Assembly: GCA_026770025.1 (NCBI GenBank)
Contig: JAMXDE010000021.1
Location: 620,001 to 684,000, forward strand
Source: Craspedostauros australis
Lineage: Eukaryota; Bacillariophyta; Bacillariophyceae; Mastogloiales; Achnanthaceae
DNA: 64,000 bases
Reading direction: 5' to 3'
Shown: positions 12,803 to 21,484 of the stretch, piece after piece
Position numbering within the stretch: position 1 is the first letter of the stretch
Layout of the letters: every line of letters starts with the position of its first letter
Position numbers and translations under genes: made by a program
Notes under the pieces: generated by a model
Seen by the model: only the letters and a program-made list of their open reading frames with translations
Databases searched by the model: none
What the model was told of the DNA's origin: nothing

Positions 12803-14308
12803 CTACTTGTACTGCTTGTTGTAGGCTTCGATGATGGACAGGAATTTGTCAAAATCTTGTCTCATGCTGTCGGTTGGCTCCGAATTGTTTTTCATACGAA
12901 TCTGGTCGAAGTCTTCGCACAGACCGCCACCGCTGCTTTTGATGGAAGCCACTGCAATTGCCTTCTTCGTCTTCTTCTTATCATGCAGCACGACCATCAC
13001 TTCCGATCCTTCGGACACTGTATTCTTGTAGTCAAAGCAGCAGTTGCTCAGGGTCTTGCCAATCCGGTACAATTCGAGATCGCTTCGGATGACACGGAAT
13101 CGCTTGGAGTCCTTCAGATTGTCCCAGCATTTGTACTTGCGATTCGTGGAGCCAACAGCGTCCATCTCCTCCTTGAAGTTGGTGTCCTTCTTGATCAGCT
13201 GGGCCGGCGTCTTGGAAAGAAGGTCATTCTCTGCCCAGTCAAAGAGTCCCGCGGTGTCCTCCTGTCGCGATTGCATGTCACATACCATCGTCTGTGCATC
13301 CAGCAGCACGTCGAGGTGGACCAAAGTGGCTGGGTCTATCCAGAGATGGAAGCATCGGGCGAGGTGTTGCATGGACAGCGACATCTTGTCTCCGCTAAGG
13401 ATCTGTGTCAGCGCGGCACGTGTCTTGTCGGCGACGTCGTCGTCAAGGTCGTTCAGGATGCGTCCGAAGTACCCTTCCACCTGCAGGTCTGCTGGGTCCA
13501 CGATCCAGTCCTTGTTAGAAAGGGTGAGCTCGTTGGCAGCGTCTGGCCAAATGAGGCTTGTGTCTTTTGCTCCAATTGGCTTGTCTGCCGACAAGACCTC
13601 GAGGAGTTCCTTTAGATCGTACTGCAGCAGCGTATCACCAATGCTTTCCACGAGTGTCTCTTTGAGTACTTTGTCTGAGTCTACGCCGTCGACATTGAGG
13701 ATCTGAGCTAGGGATTGGAGTTCTTTCTTCTTCAATTTGGAGAGTCTGGCCTTTACTGTTTGACGCAGTTGTCGCAAGTAGACCGTCTTGTGAGCGCCCT
13801 CGATGTCGAACCCACCCCAACCACGGACGAAGAGGTCAGATCCTCGGCGGACGTCTTTCCAGATGAGCAACTTGTCGGAGCTGTCTGAGTTGCCAATGAT
13901 AAATTGGCGGATGATGTTGAGCTGAGGCACCCCAAGGATGTTCGAGAAGTTCTCCAGCGCCTCGTACTCTGCCTTCCCCTCCGACTCTTTGATCACAGCA
14001 GTGTAAGAAGCTTCGTCGAGGAACGGGAACTTGAACGTTGAGGCTGAGTCGTTGATATCACCTGATCCCGTTGCTTCCATGGCGGCAACCTTGCCGTTAG
14101 TCTGTGCCGCTGCAACTCCGCTGAGGCTGCTGAACGTGCGCAGGTTCGGAGAATGGAAGCGTTGGTGGCCGTAAGCCCAAGGGCAAGCTTGGTTGTGGTT
14201 GTTGTTGAAGGCGGTGGTGATGGTCCGCGGTCGGAATGCTCTCGTCGTTGGTAGCGAGTACGTCATCGCGGCTACCACGGATGACAAGCCAGTCTTCAAG
14301 CCTTGCAT
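12803..14308 (-). CDS. Organelle-type protein with SAP-like and PcfJ-like regions
   Basis: 501 residues in one exon. The first 60 or so residues are rich in Ser, Thr, Arg and Asn with few acids, which suits a mitochondrial or other organelle presequence. Residues 186-225 (KLKKKELQSLAQILNVDGV and the following KVLKETLVESI) look like a SAP-type helix-extended-helix, a fold often used to bind nucleic acid. The last 96 residues hold IGKTLSNCC (416-424), VVLHDKKK, IAVASIK and DFDQIRMKNNSEP. This order matches PcfJ-like proteins of phages and conjugative elements: a conserved Gly...Leu..Cys turn, strands, then a Q.R..N..P-type end. The middle is unrecognised. The PcfJ link is by motif recall and needs a profile search. 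Divergent from the next gene across 1.16 kb. Confidence 0.7.
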   Translation of the reverse strand: MQGLKTGLSSVVAAMTYSLPTTRAFRPRTITTAFNNNHNQACPWAYGHQRFHSPNLRTFSSLSGVAAAQTNGKVAAMEATGSGDINDSASTFKFPFLDEASYTAVIKESEGKAEYEALENFSNILGVPQLNIIRQFIIGNSDSSDKLLIWKDVRRGSDLFVRGWGGFDIEGAHKTVYLRQLRQTVKARLSKLKKKELQSLAQILNVDGVDSDKVLKETLVESIGDTLLQYDLKELLEVLSADKPIGAKDTSLIWPDAANELTLSNKDWIVDPADLQVEGYFGRILNDLDDDVADKTRAALTQILSGDKMSLSMQHLARCFHLWIDPATLVHLDVLLDAQTMVCDMQSRQEDTAGLFDWAENDLLSKTPAQLIKKDTNFKEEMDAVGSTNRKYKCWDNLKDSKRFRVIRSDLELYRIGKTLSNCCFDYKNTVSEGSEVMVVLHDKKKTKKAIAVASIKSSGGGLCEDFDQIRMKNNSEPTDSMRQDFDKFLSIIEAYNKQYK

Positions 14309-15471
14309 GATGATGGTTGGTTTGGTGCGCGTGTGTTTGGATGGTCAGGGAGTATAGTACTGTTGACTAGAGGAAGGCACTTGGTTGCTGGCCTCTTGGA
14401 ATGCGTTTGCTTTTTTATGTCGGGGTGGACGATGTGACAAGACTTCGCTCTGGTTGACAATGCAAGCAATAGATGTACGAACTGTTTGCGTCTTGCCACA
14501 TGCCGTCAACACAAGCCACGGCTATCGCATCGCATCGCAGCGCAGCACATCGCACAAAACCACGTTGCGTGTAAGTGCGAGTTCCAACGAACGTGTGTGC
14601 GTCGACGTGAATTCCCTTCAATTGCAACCTGTCGCGGAGCATACTCGTACATACCCGCACATACGAGCACACGGTGTCAAGAAAATCCGACTTGTTTCTC
14701 CACGTTATCAACTCATCGTGGAGGCGAGCTGTGCAGGATCATGCGTGCCCTCCTGAGCTGCTTGTTTGCGCGATGGATCTTGCAACGTGTCATCGACATT
14801 GCGGGCGTCACGAGCACGGTCCGTGGCTTCGATTGCGAGTGCGACATCCACGATGATGGCTCCACGATTTGGTAGCGATCGTGGCGACTCCACCAGAGTA
14901 CTTGTAGTGCGAGTATGGATGGAGTGGTCACCACGACACCGAAGATGGACATCAGATGCATTTACGCTGCGGGAACAGATACGTCGCCGTGAGGGAGGAA
15001 CGTCGACTCTCCAAGTGCTCCTTGTTGATTTGACTCCTTGCCATGATGCTGGGAATTACTTTTTGCTGCCGCAAGAGAAGCTCTGTGAGATGTTGTGGGG
15101 GTTGGATGCAAACGAAACGGGCACGAACAACTGTGGCTCTTCATGTCATCACATGACCACCTCTCATCTTGCTTCTCTACCCCCAAATAGATACTTTGTT
15201 CTCATTTTGTCGAGTCCCGCATGAAAGGTATCGTGTTTGGACATCATTTTGGCGCCACCACACCAAAACAAGGCAGAAGGCTGCTGCGATGTGCCTGTGC
15301 TCGGGTCCACCAAGACAAACGACCAACACGACGATGGCTGCAGTCGTCGGCATCGAAGGAAGCGTAGGATAGCACTATACCGCACAATATATTCTGTACT
15401 TTAATATAATAGAATAGTATACTTCGCAACACACTGCCAAACAGAGAGCGAGCAGCAGTAACGATATCCGA
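14309..15471. other. Divergent intergenic region
   Basis: Shared upstream region of two divergent genes. It contains GGGAGTATAGTACTG at 14348-14362 just upstream of the left gene and TTTTGGCGCC at 15246-15255, 217 bases before the right gene. A GCATCGCATCGCAGCGCAGCACATC-like imperfect repeat lies near 14525-14555. Open frames here carry no recognisable motif. Confidence 0.5.
15246..15255. promoter_or_regulatory. E2F-like TTTTGGCGCC
   Basis: Copy of the recurring TTTTGGCGC motif, 217 bases upstream of the METTL21-like start codon and about 940 bases upstream of the divergent neighbour. Confidence 0.3.
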
Positions 15472-16650
15472 ATGATGACGACATTGAGCAAGCAGCAGAG
15501 CAATGCCGACACCAGTGAGAACCCCAGCTTGCAGCGGAGAGATAGCGACGGCGGTGTGGAGGATGATCCATTCTGGCAGGTTGCCTTCGATGAGGATGGA
15601 GGGTTGTCATCCCGTCGATTCGTCTCGTTGGACGATGACTGTGACATGTCGGGCCGGTCCACGATGTACAGAATACCGGGCTTGGGTAGAACACTGACGT
15701 TGGAGAGTTTGGCGGAAGTTGATGGGATTTGGAGTCCGGTGGGTGGCGACGTCTGGTACTCATCGGCCATCCTCGCAGCCATTATGATTCAGTCCATGAC
15801 GGGCAAGCTATCATCAGTGCTACCACCCTCCACTGTGTCGCAGCTGCAAGGTTTATTAGGAGATATCTGCAACATCGGCGACAACAACAACAGCAGCAAC
15901 AATCATGGGAGTGACGATGACGGTAGAGCCATCACGGTATTGGAGATTGGAAGTGGGGCTGTGGCCTTGTCCGGTTTTGCCTGCGCCTGTGCGTCTACGT
16001 ATCAAGCAGTGCAAACGCCAACACCCACACCCACACAAACATCAGGGAAAACACAACCACACGCAACATCAGCATCGACGTCAACAGAGGCGACGAGAAC
16101 AGCCGGTTGCGATTCGCAGCTGCAAGAAGATCTTGAGAAAGATCAACATTTGCGTCAACAGCAAAAGCAAAGGATCATACTCTCGGATAATGACAGGGAA
16201 TGCCTGTCGCAACTGAGAAGGAATGTGGACTCGAACGGTATGCAAGATTCAGTACACGTTCGCGAGATAGATTGGGGAGACTGCGCCGAATTCTTCGAAG
16301 AGGAGGAACATATCGACTTGGTCATCGGATCGGAGTTGATCTACACGAAGGAAACTGGAGATGCGTGCACTGCCTTCGTGCAGACGATCTTCGATCGGTA
16401 CCCAACATGCGCCGTCTTGATTGTCCAAGTTGTGGATAGGTTCGGTTGGGAGGAGATATTCATGCCGTCGATACAGAGGAAACGAGCGGATGGAAAGGAG
16501 TTAGTGGTCAAGAAGATCGACATCTCATTGGAGCTTCATGATGTTGCTGCGCAGATGGTCCAACCCGGCGGCACCTTGGATTTGTCAGCGTTTGGCGCCG
16601 TCCTCATCCGAAGAGCCGACCGACAACAGCGAGTAATCGGCGAAATATGA
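15472..16650 (+). CDS. METTL21-like protein methyltransferase
   Basis: 392 residues in one exon, class I S-adenosylmethionine fold of the Methyltransf_16 (METTL21/METTL22) group. Visible motifs are IWSPVGGDVWYSSAILA at 86-102, motif I VLEIGSGAVALSGFA at 156-170 with the E.G.G glycines, the SDND acidic loop at 238-241, REIDWGD at 264-270, and DLVIGSELIY at 282-291, equivalent to the D..[DE]..Y signature of this group. Family members methylate lysines or other residues of chaperones and elongation factors; the substrate here is unknown. The insert between motif I and the acidic loop (about 175-233) is rich in Thr, Pro and Gln and longer than usual. An Asn/Asp-rich stretch precedes motif I. A TATA-like AATAGTATACTT lies about 50 bases upstream of the start. 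Confidence 0.85.
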   Translation: MMTTLSKQQSNADTSENPSLQRRDSDGGVEDDPFWQVAFDEDGGLSSRRFVSLDDDCDMSGRSTMYRIPGLGRTLTLESLAEVDGIWSPVGGDVWYSSAILAAIMIQSMTGKLSSVLPPSTVSQLQGLLGDICNIGDNNNSSNNHGSDDDGRAITVLEIGSGAVALSGFACACASTYQAVQTPTPTPTQTSGKTQPHATSASTSTEATRTAGCDSQLQEDLEKDQHLRQQQKQRIILSDNDRECLSQLRRNVDSNGMQDSVHVREIDWGDCAEFFEEEEHIDLVIGSELIYTKETGDACTAFVQTIFDRYPTCAVLIVQVVDRFGWEEIFMPSIQRKRADGKELVVKKIDISLELHDVAAQMVQPGGTLDLSAFGAVLIRRADRQQRVIGEI

Positions 16651-17055
16651 GCGGTTGAAAATATATGACGACAAGCATGAATAGTGCGTGTGCGCAGTCC
16701 GAGTACTATGCAGCAGCATTATATAGCGGCAGTCATATTTGAAAGAAATGATGTGGATTATCTATTGTATGACTCTATAGTAGCTCCAACTTGACGCTTT
16801 GGGTTCGGTGTCGGCATCTTGCAGAATACGCAAAACGGTGCCGTGGAATCAAAAGAGCAGAATTTCATTGTTAGCCTAGAACTCGTATTGCGCGTGTTAA
16901 TTGTTCCTCAGGCGTTTCTTCCATAGCGTCGAGCGAACTGCGTTCTTGTGTCTGCTCTGCGTTTGCTCTCCGTCGCCGGCGTACAATACCTGTTTGTATT
17001 TTCATTTCCGTGTGCATTTCGAGTCCTGATTGAATCGATCAGCGCATCCATCAAC
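16651..17055. other. Short convergent intergenic region
   Basis: Between the 3' ends of two convergent genes. Nothing coding or repetitive was recognised. Confidence 0.5.
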
Positions 17056-17562
17056 CTACAGCTTGGAATTCCCTTCTGATCCTTGCCCCTGAATCCCAAG
17101 CCGCGGCACCTCGATCGCAGGACAAGCGTCCATGACGACATCCAACCCAGCATCCTTCGCCCTCTGCGCCGCGTCTTCATTGATGACTCCAATCTGCAGC
17201 CACACGGATCGGGCATTGACCGCTATCGCTTCGTCCACAACACCGCCGGCTGCCTCCGAATTGCGAAAGACATCCACCATGTCGATGGGAACATTCACCT
17301 CGCCGAGACTCCCGCACACGCTCTGACCATGGATCGTCCTGCCGGCCAATCCTGGATTGATGGGGATGACGTCGTAGCCTTGATCCAGGAGGAACTTCAT
17401 GACGCGATTGGACGGTCGTTCCGATTTGGGCGACGCTCCCACCAACGCGATCGTCTTGGACGAGGACAGGACGCGCCGAACTGTTTCCTCCTGCCTCCAG
17501 AAGGGGGCCGCCGACGACGACATGGTGGCAAATGCCGTGGTTGCGAGATTCTTCCATCCCAT
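17056..17562 (-). CDS. CoA-binding (YccU-type) Rossmann protein
   Basis: 168 residues in one exon. A single CoA_binding domain fills the protein from about residue 28: [20 protein letters not shown] with the Gly-Ala-Ser nucleotide loop, [13 protein letters not shown], then [10 protein letters not shown], a central helix and [20 protein letters not shown] ending in [10 protein letters not shown]. This order matches bacterial YccU and related small proteins, which bind CoA or its derivatives; their cell role is poorly known. A short Ser/Ala-rich leader (about 1-25) could be a mitochondrial presequence, or translation could start at Met14. A (CT)n tract at 17625-17640 and CAGAGTACTC at 17678-17687 lie upstream. 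Confidence 0.88.
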   Translation of the reverse strand: MGWKNLATTAFATMSSSAAPFWRQEETVRRVLSSSKTIALVGASPKSERPSNRVMKFLLDQGYDVIPINPGLAGRTIHGQSVCGSLGEVNVPIDMVDVFRNSEAAGGVVDEAIAVNARSVWLQIGVINEDAAQRAKDAGLDVVMDACPAIEVPRLGIQGQGSEGNSKL

Positions 17563-18241
17563 TTTTGTGGTGTATTGTCGTCCCAGTGTGGTCTAGTTCC
17601 GGACTGGTTCCTGCGTTACTGTCACTCTCTCTCTCTCTCTTTCTCTGCTTATTGTGGGTGTTGTATGAGCAGTTGGTCAGAGTACTCTCTTGTGCCGTCG
17701 TATTGGTGGGGTACGACTATGAGTACCCCGATGGTTGGTTCGATGGGTGTGAAGGATCACGTCAGCTGGTGCTTCCACTCGCATTTGCGCTGCGGAGGCA
17801 GCGAAGAAGCGGAATTCATGAAATTGTCGGGTTTGGATCGCCGAAGAAGGTTCCCAGACACGACTGTGAAAAGCAACCGTCGACTAGTGTGATTTAAAGT
17901 ACGTCGTCTGTCTGCTTGACCGTGGATGACGTCACGTGCGAAAAACACAAAGCAGGAGAACAAGAACAAACAACGCAGAAAAAGAGGAGGCAAAACACGA
18001 TCTCAACCTCAACAACGTTTGTCGCGAATCGACGAACAAACAGATGCCTTGCGATGATGTCGTGTGCCTCTGCGACATGGTTCTCGAACAAGATCCTGTC
18101 ATCAACCACAGAAACAACAAACATTGACGATCACACCTCTTCACCATACCTCCATAACCTCGAATAGCTCGTACACATACATTCTGCAAGGTTATACTGC
18201 AGGTCCAACGACAAGTAATCACACACAGAAATACCGAAGCC
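17563..18241. other. Divergent intergenic region
   Basis: Common upstream region of the CoA-binding gene and the plastid-protein gene. It holds the (CT)n tract 17625-17640 and CAGAGTACTC 17678-17687. The stretch 17930-18240 is rich in A and C on the plus strand and probably forms the 5' leader of the right gene. Confidence 0.5.
17625..17640. repeat. (CT)n microsatellite
   Basis: Uninterrupted CT dinucleotide run about 60 bases upstream of the CoA-binding gene; a pyrimidine tract on the plus strand. Confidence 0.7.
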
Positions 18242-18625
18242 ATGATCGCCAGAGTTATTTGCCTGATCCCGCTGATTGCGGGCGCTGCGGCCTTCGCTCC
18301 GATGCAGCAGAACGGACGACCAAGCACCGCCGTCTTCCAGGGAGATGGTACAGGTGGATGGGGAATCGGTTCCTCCAGGGAGCTCACCCCGGAGGAGTAC
18401 GGAAAGGGAGAGAGATCGTACTTCGAAGGGTTCAAGCCCATGGCGAAGGGAGACTTCATGGATCAGCTGCGGGATGACACCACCTCCATGGAGGACAACG
18501 AGCTTGAAGAGCTGCTCGGAGTCGCCCGTGTTGCCGGAATCAAATTGAGAAAGAAGGTCAAGAAGCAGCAGAGGACCGAATTCGACCTGGCTGACGATGA
18601 TTTGGATCTCAGCGTCGCCGATTAG
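18242..18625 (+). CDS. Small plastid-targeted protein, function unknown
   Basis: 127 residues in one exon. The N-terminus MIARVICLIPLIAGAAAFAP is a signal peptide ending in A-FAP, with Phe18 at the predicted cleavage point. This bipartite AFAP signal directs proteins through the four membranes of diatom plastids. The mature part has GGWGIGSSRELTPEEYGKG, then SYFEGFKPMAKGDF, an acidic stretch ELEELLGVARVAGIKLRKK, a basic cluster, and an acidic tail. No membrane helix is present in the mature part, so a stromal or peripheral thylakoid location fits. The GGWG...PEEY pattern recalls small plastid proteins of stramenopiles, but I cannot name a family. The targeting call is strong; function is open. 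Confidence 0.8.
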   Translation: MIARVICLIPLIAGAAAFAPMQQNGRPSTAVFQGDGTGGWGIGSSRELTPEEYGKGERSYFEGFKPMAKGDFMDQLRDDTTSMEDNELEELLGVARVAGIKLRKKVKKQQRTEFDLADDDLDLSVAD

Positions 18626-19349
18626 GCGCCCATGAGTTGCAGCAGGCATGAGAGCGCGAACGACCATGGGCTCGCATCTCATTGTGTAATCGACTGGCTG
18701 CTCCCCCTATTCCTCTCAAGCAGCTGAGCATCATGGACAAAAGACGTTTGGGTCCATCATGCCTATATTATAATCGTAATACGGATACCTGTCGCACACC
18801 AAGAAATTTGACAAGTGCTCCACTTCATGGAGTATTGATACTCCAACACTAATATTACGAGTGCGTCAACACAATGCAAAGCAATCCAATACAAAACAAA
18901 ACGACACAAGGAACGATCAACCCAAGCCGAAATGAATGAGATCACACCGCCGAACTGAGTCTGCTTCTTCGACGGCAGTCAATACGCACAATTCAATAGG
19001 AGTGCTACGGTATCCAAGGAATGAGAATGGGTCAACATGAAGATTCAACTCATCCACGTGGACTGTGTTGGGCAACTGGCACTACATCTTCTGCTCCATA
19101 ATATCTTTCTCAAATGCATTCATCCAGGCATTTCAATCATACATACGAATACGTACCATACTAGTACAATAACCACAACGAAAACAAAGCGGAGTAGCAG
19201 ACTGCTCAGTTCTACTGCAATCCATTTCCAGGCCAGAAGTTGGTATCTTGCCTTCCTCCGTCCTTCTGGAACATGAAATGGGGTTGAGTTGGACGAGTAC
19301 GCGATGTTAGAGCCTTTTGCAGCCCTGCGGAACTGTACGTGTATGTTGC
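18626..19349. other. Convergent intergenic region
   Basis: Between two convergent 3' ends. It is AT-richer than its flanks (18760-18930) and has no recognised gene or RNA. Confidence 0.45.
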
Positions 19350-20711
19350 TCACAGCCCACCCAACTGTGCCAGCGCCTTCTTCACTCCCAGGCGATAGTT
19401 GATGGCTTCTTGCATGTCCTGCTTGAGATCTTCACTTGCGCTGGTTTCGTCTTGCTCGATGCTCGTCGAACGCAGCAACTCCAACGTCTCCTGCCGAACG
19501 GACTCGGCCATCAAGCGTCCTTGGCCAGCACCTTCCAGTATCCGCCGCTTTCCCATCAGCTGTTGCGCGACCATGGTGAACGCCCTCGCCTTGTCCGATC
19601 CGTCGAGGAATCCGTAGTCCTGGATGAAACGGTCATTGCCCGCGTTTCCGCCACCGTAGCAGATGTTGATCTGTTCCCCCGCTTTCACGTTGGACCCTGC
19701 GATGATCTTCAAGCGACCGCCGGCTGCCGCGCGGCCCGACAGGATGTGAGTGCTCGTGCGATCGTGGTTGCACATGTCCAGGAATGGAATCAGCAAGCGG
19801 TAGGATTTCCCTTCGTCTTCTGCTCCCTCGACGGTCAGGACGCGGCTCGTGATGATCCAGACTGCCCAGCGCAGGTGCTCTTCCGTCAACGAGCTGCCAT
19901 CAATCCAAGCAGGCAAGTCTTCTTCGATGTCGAATCGGGATTTGGTTCGCTGTCGTCTCGCCAAGGTCTCCTCCACGATCAGCGGACTTTGCAATGCTTC
20001 GAGAGCCTCGTTTCTGAAAAAGTCGGTGCTGCCCAAGCAGTCGGCGCTCAGGAACGGCGGCAGCATGCGGTAGTACGTTTCTCTCTGCAACCTCGCTGCG
20101 CCAACATTGCTGCTCGTCGCAGTATCGGAGGAGAGCACCTCGCAGTAGTCTCTCAAGAAGCTCATGGCGGGCATCGTGGGATCCGCACCTTCCTGACCCA
20201 AATTCACCGCCAGCTCGTACGGAATGTCAATGATGGCCTCGCCCTTCCTGATGTCGCGCATGGCCACCACGCCACGCAGCTTGAAGCCATCCGTGATGGG
20301 GAAGTATCCCAGACCGCAGCGGACGAGGTTGTCACCGGCTGTGCCCTTCTCCAGGTAATCGTAGAATGCCAAGGCATCCTTCGAACGGTCCGTCTCGATG
20401 GTGATGCCATCAGCAGACGATGGCGCGCCGCCAAATCCTTTCATGCCGCCGCCGGGTCCTGCTGATTTCTTCTTGGTCTTCGTCTTCACGCGCTTGGCCA
20501 TTGCCAGCGACGTTGTTGTGCTGGTGGTAGGCTTTTCGTGGATCCTAAACGTATTGTGTTGCTGTTGCCAATGCACCAACGTCCTCGTGCTGATCAAGAA
20601 GGCATCCGCATACAGTGTGACCTGTGATGGCACCACTAGCAACATTGAGAGCAGACAAGCTGCAAGTTTGATGCGACCATGACTCGAATGCGCCGACATC
20701 ATCATTATCAT
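19350..20711 (-). CDS. SET-domain protein lysine methyltransferase (RLSMT/SETD3 type)
   Basis: 453 residues in one exon from the first ATG of a Met cluster (20711, 20705, 20702, 20699). A split SET domain is visible: LRGVVAMRDIRKGEAIIDIP, LIPFLDMCNHD at about 307-317 with the NH cofactor motif, and GEQINICYG at about 345-353 followed by DYGF at 365-368. The segment between holds the usual iSET helices, and a C-terminal helical region fits the Rubis-subs-bind domain. The group methylates plastid Rubisco or aldolase in plants and actin or other proteins in animals. The N-terminus has a hydrophobic signal (KLAACLLSMLLVVPSQV) followed by YADAFLI, which could be a plastid signal with a weak AF motif; this is inference. 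A basic patch KRVKTKTKKK follows. The substrate is unknown. Confidence 0.85.
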   Translation of the reverse strand: MIMMMSAHSSHGRIKLAACLLSMLLVVPSQVTLYADAFLISTRTLVHWQQQHNTFRIHEKPTTSTTTSLAMAKRVKTKTKKKSAGPGGGMKGFGGAPSSADGITIETDRSKDALAFYDYLEKGTAGDNLVRCGLGYFPITDGFKLRGVVAMRDIRKGEAIIDIPYELAVNLGQEGADPTMPAMSFLRDYCEVLSSDTATSSNVGAARLQRETYYRMLPPFLSADCLGSTDFFRNEALEALQSPLIVEETLARRQRTKSRFDIEEDLPAWIDGSSLTEEHLRWAVWIITSRVLTVEGAEDEGKSYRLLIPFLDMCNHDRTSTHILSGRAAAGGRLKIIAGSNVKAGEQINICYGGGNAGNDRFIQDYGFLDGSDKARAFTMVAQQLMGKRRILEGAGQGRLMAESVRQETLELLRSTSIEQDETSASEDLKQDMQEAINYRLGVKKALAQLGGL

Positions 20712-21484
20712 CAAGGTCTCGTCGTTGTCGTGCGTATCGTAGCTAGCGTAGTGTGCCTCTTGTTGGTCCAAAAGTCTCAGAAATGGCCACGTCAATAGAG
20801 GTGGTTGAACCTCCTTCCCCTCAATTGTGGGAGAGTGTTTGACCCTTGATTGGCATCTGTGTGCTGTTGATGAATGTGCGGTGTGTGGCACGAGTGCGAG
20901 TACGAGCAGTCAGATTGATGTCGTTTGCGGAAGATCGGATGGAGGACATCAAAGGCGAACGACCACAGATTTGATGTGTTGATTGACGTTGATCGGATTG
21001 GTCGGTTATCACTCCCCGTCTACGCAAGATGATAGACTTCAATCATTTGAAGCGGAAAGAAAGTGCAACTAGCGCGTACAAGAGAGCCAGGAGGCAGGGG
21101 CACATCTCGCCGCGGCATCAGGAGACTATCAGTACATTACTATTTTGGTTAAACGTAAAATGGCATCGCGGCTGATGGCTTTGTCTTCACCTCTACATGT
21201 AGGAGCATGGTGAAGCGGGCTCTGCACAGGTATTGACTTGCTCTACTCATACACGCCTCTATGAAAGATTGAGAGCAAGACTGAACGATCTCACTTCGCG
21301 CTGTCGCTTGTTTCCCCGGAAGCAACATTCGTGGAGTGCTTGTCTGGTCAACTGGTGTTCATGTCGTGCAGTTTCTCTCGCTTCAATAGACGTCCACATG
21401 AGTGCTAGTATTCGCACCCGACCTGAAAGCAGCAGCGCATGCTCGCATTCCGTGGGAGAATACGTCGCGAACAGAGTGCCCTCA
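20712..21484. other. Intergenic
   Basis: Upstream of the SET gene and downstream of surface protein A. No gene recognised; an open frame at 20821-21042 has no family features. Confidence 0.45.
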
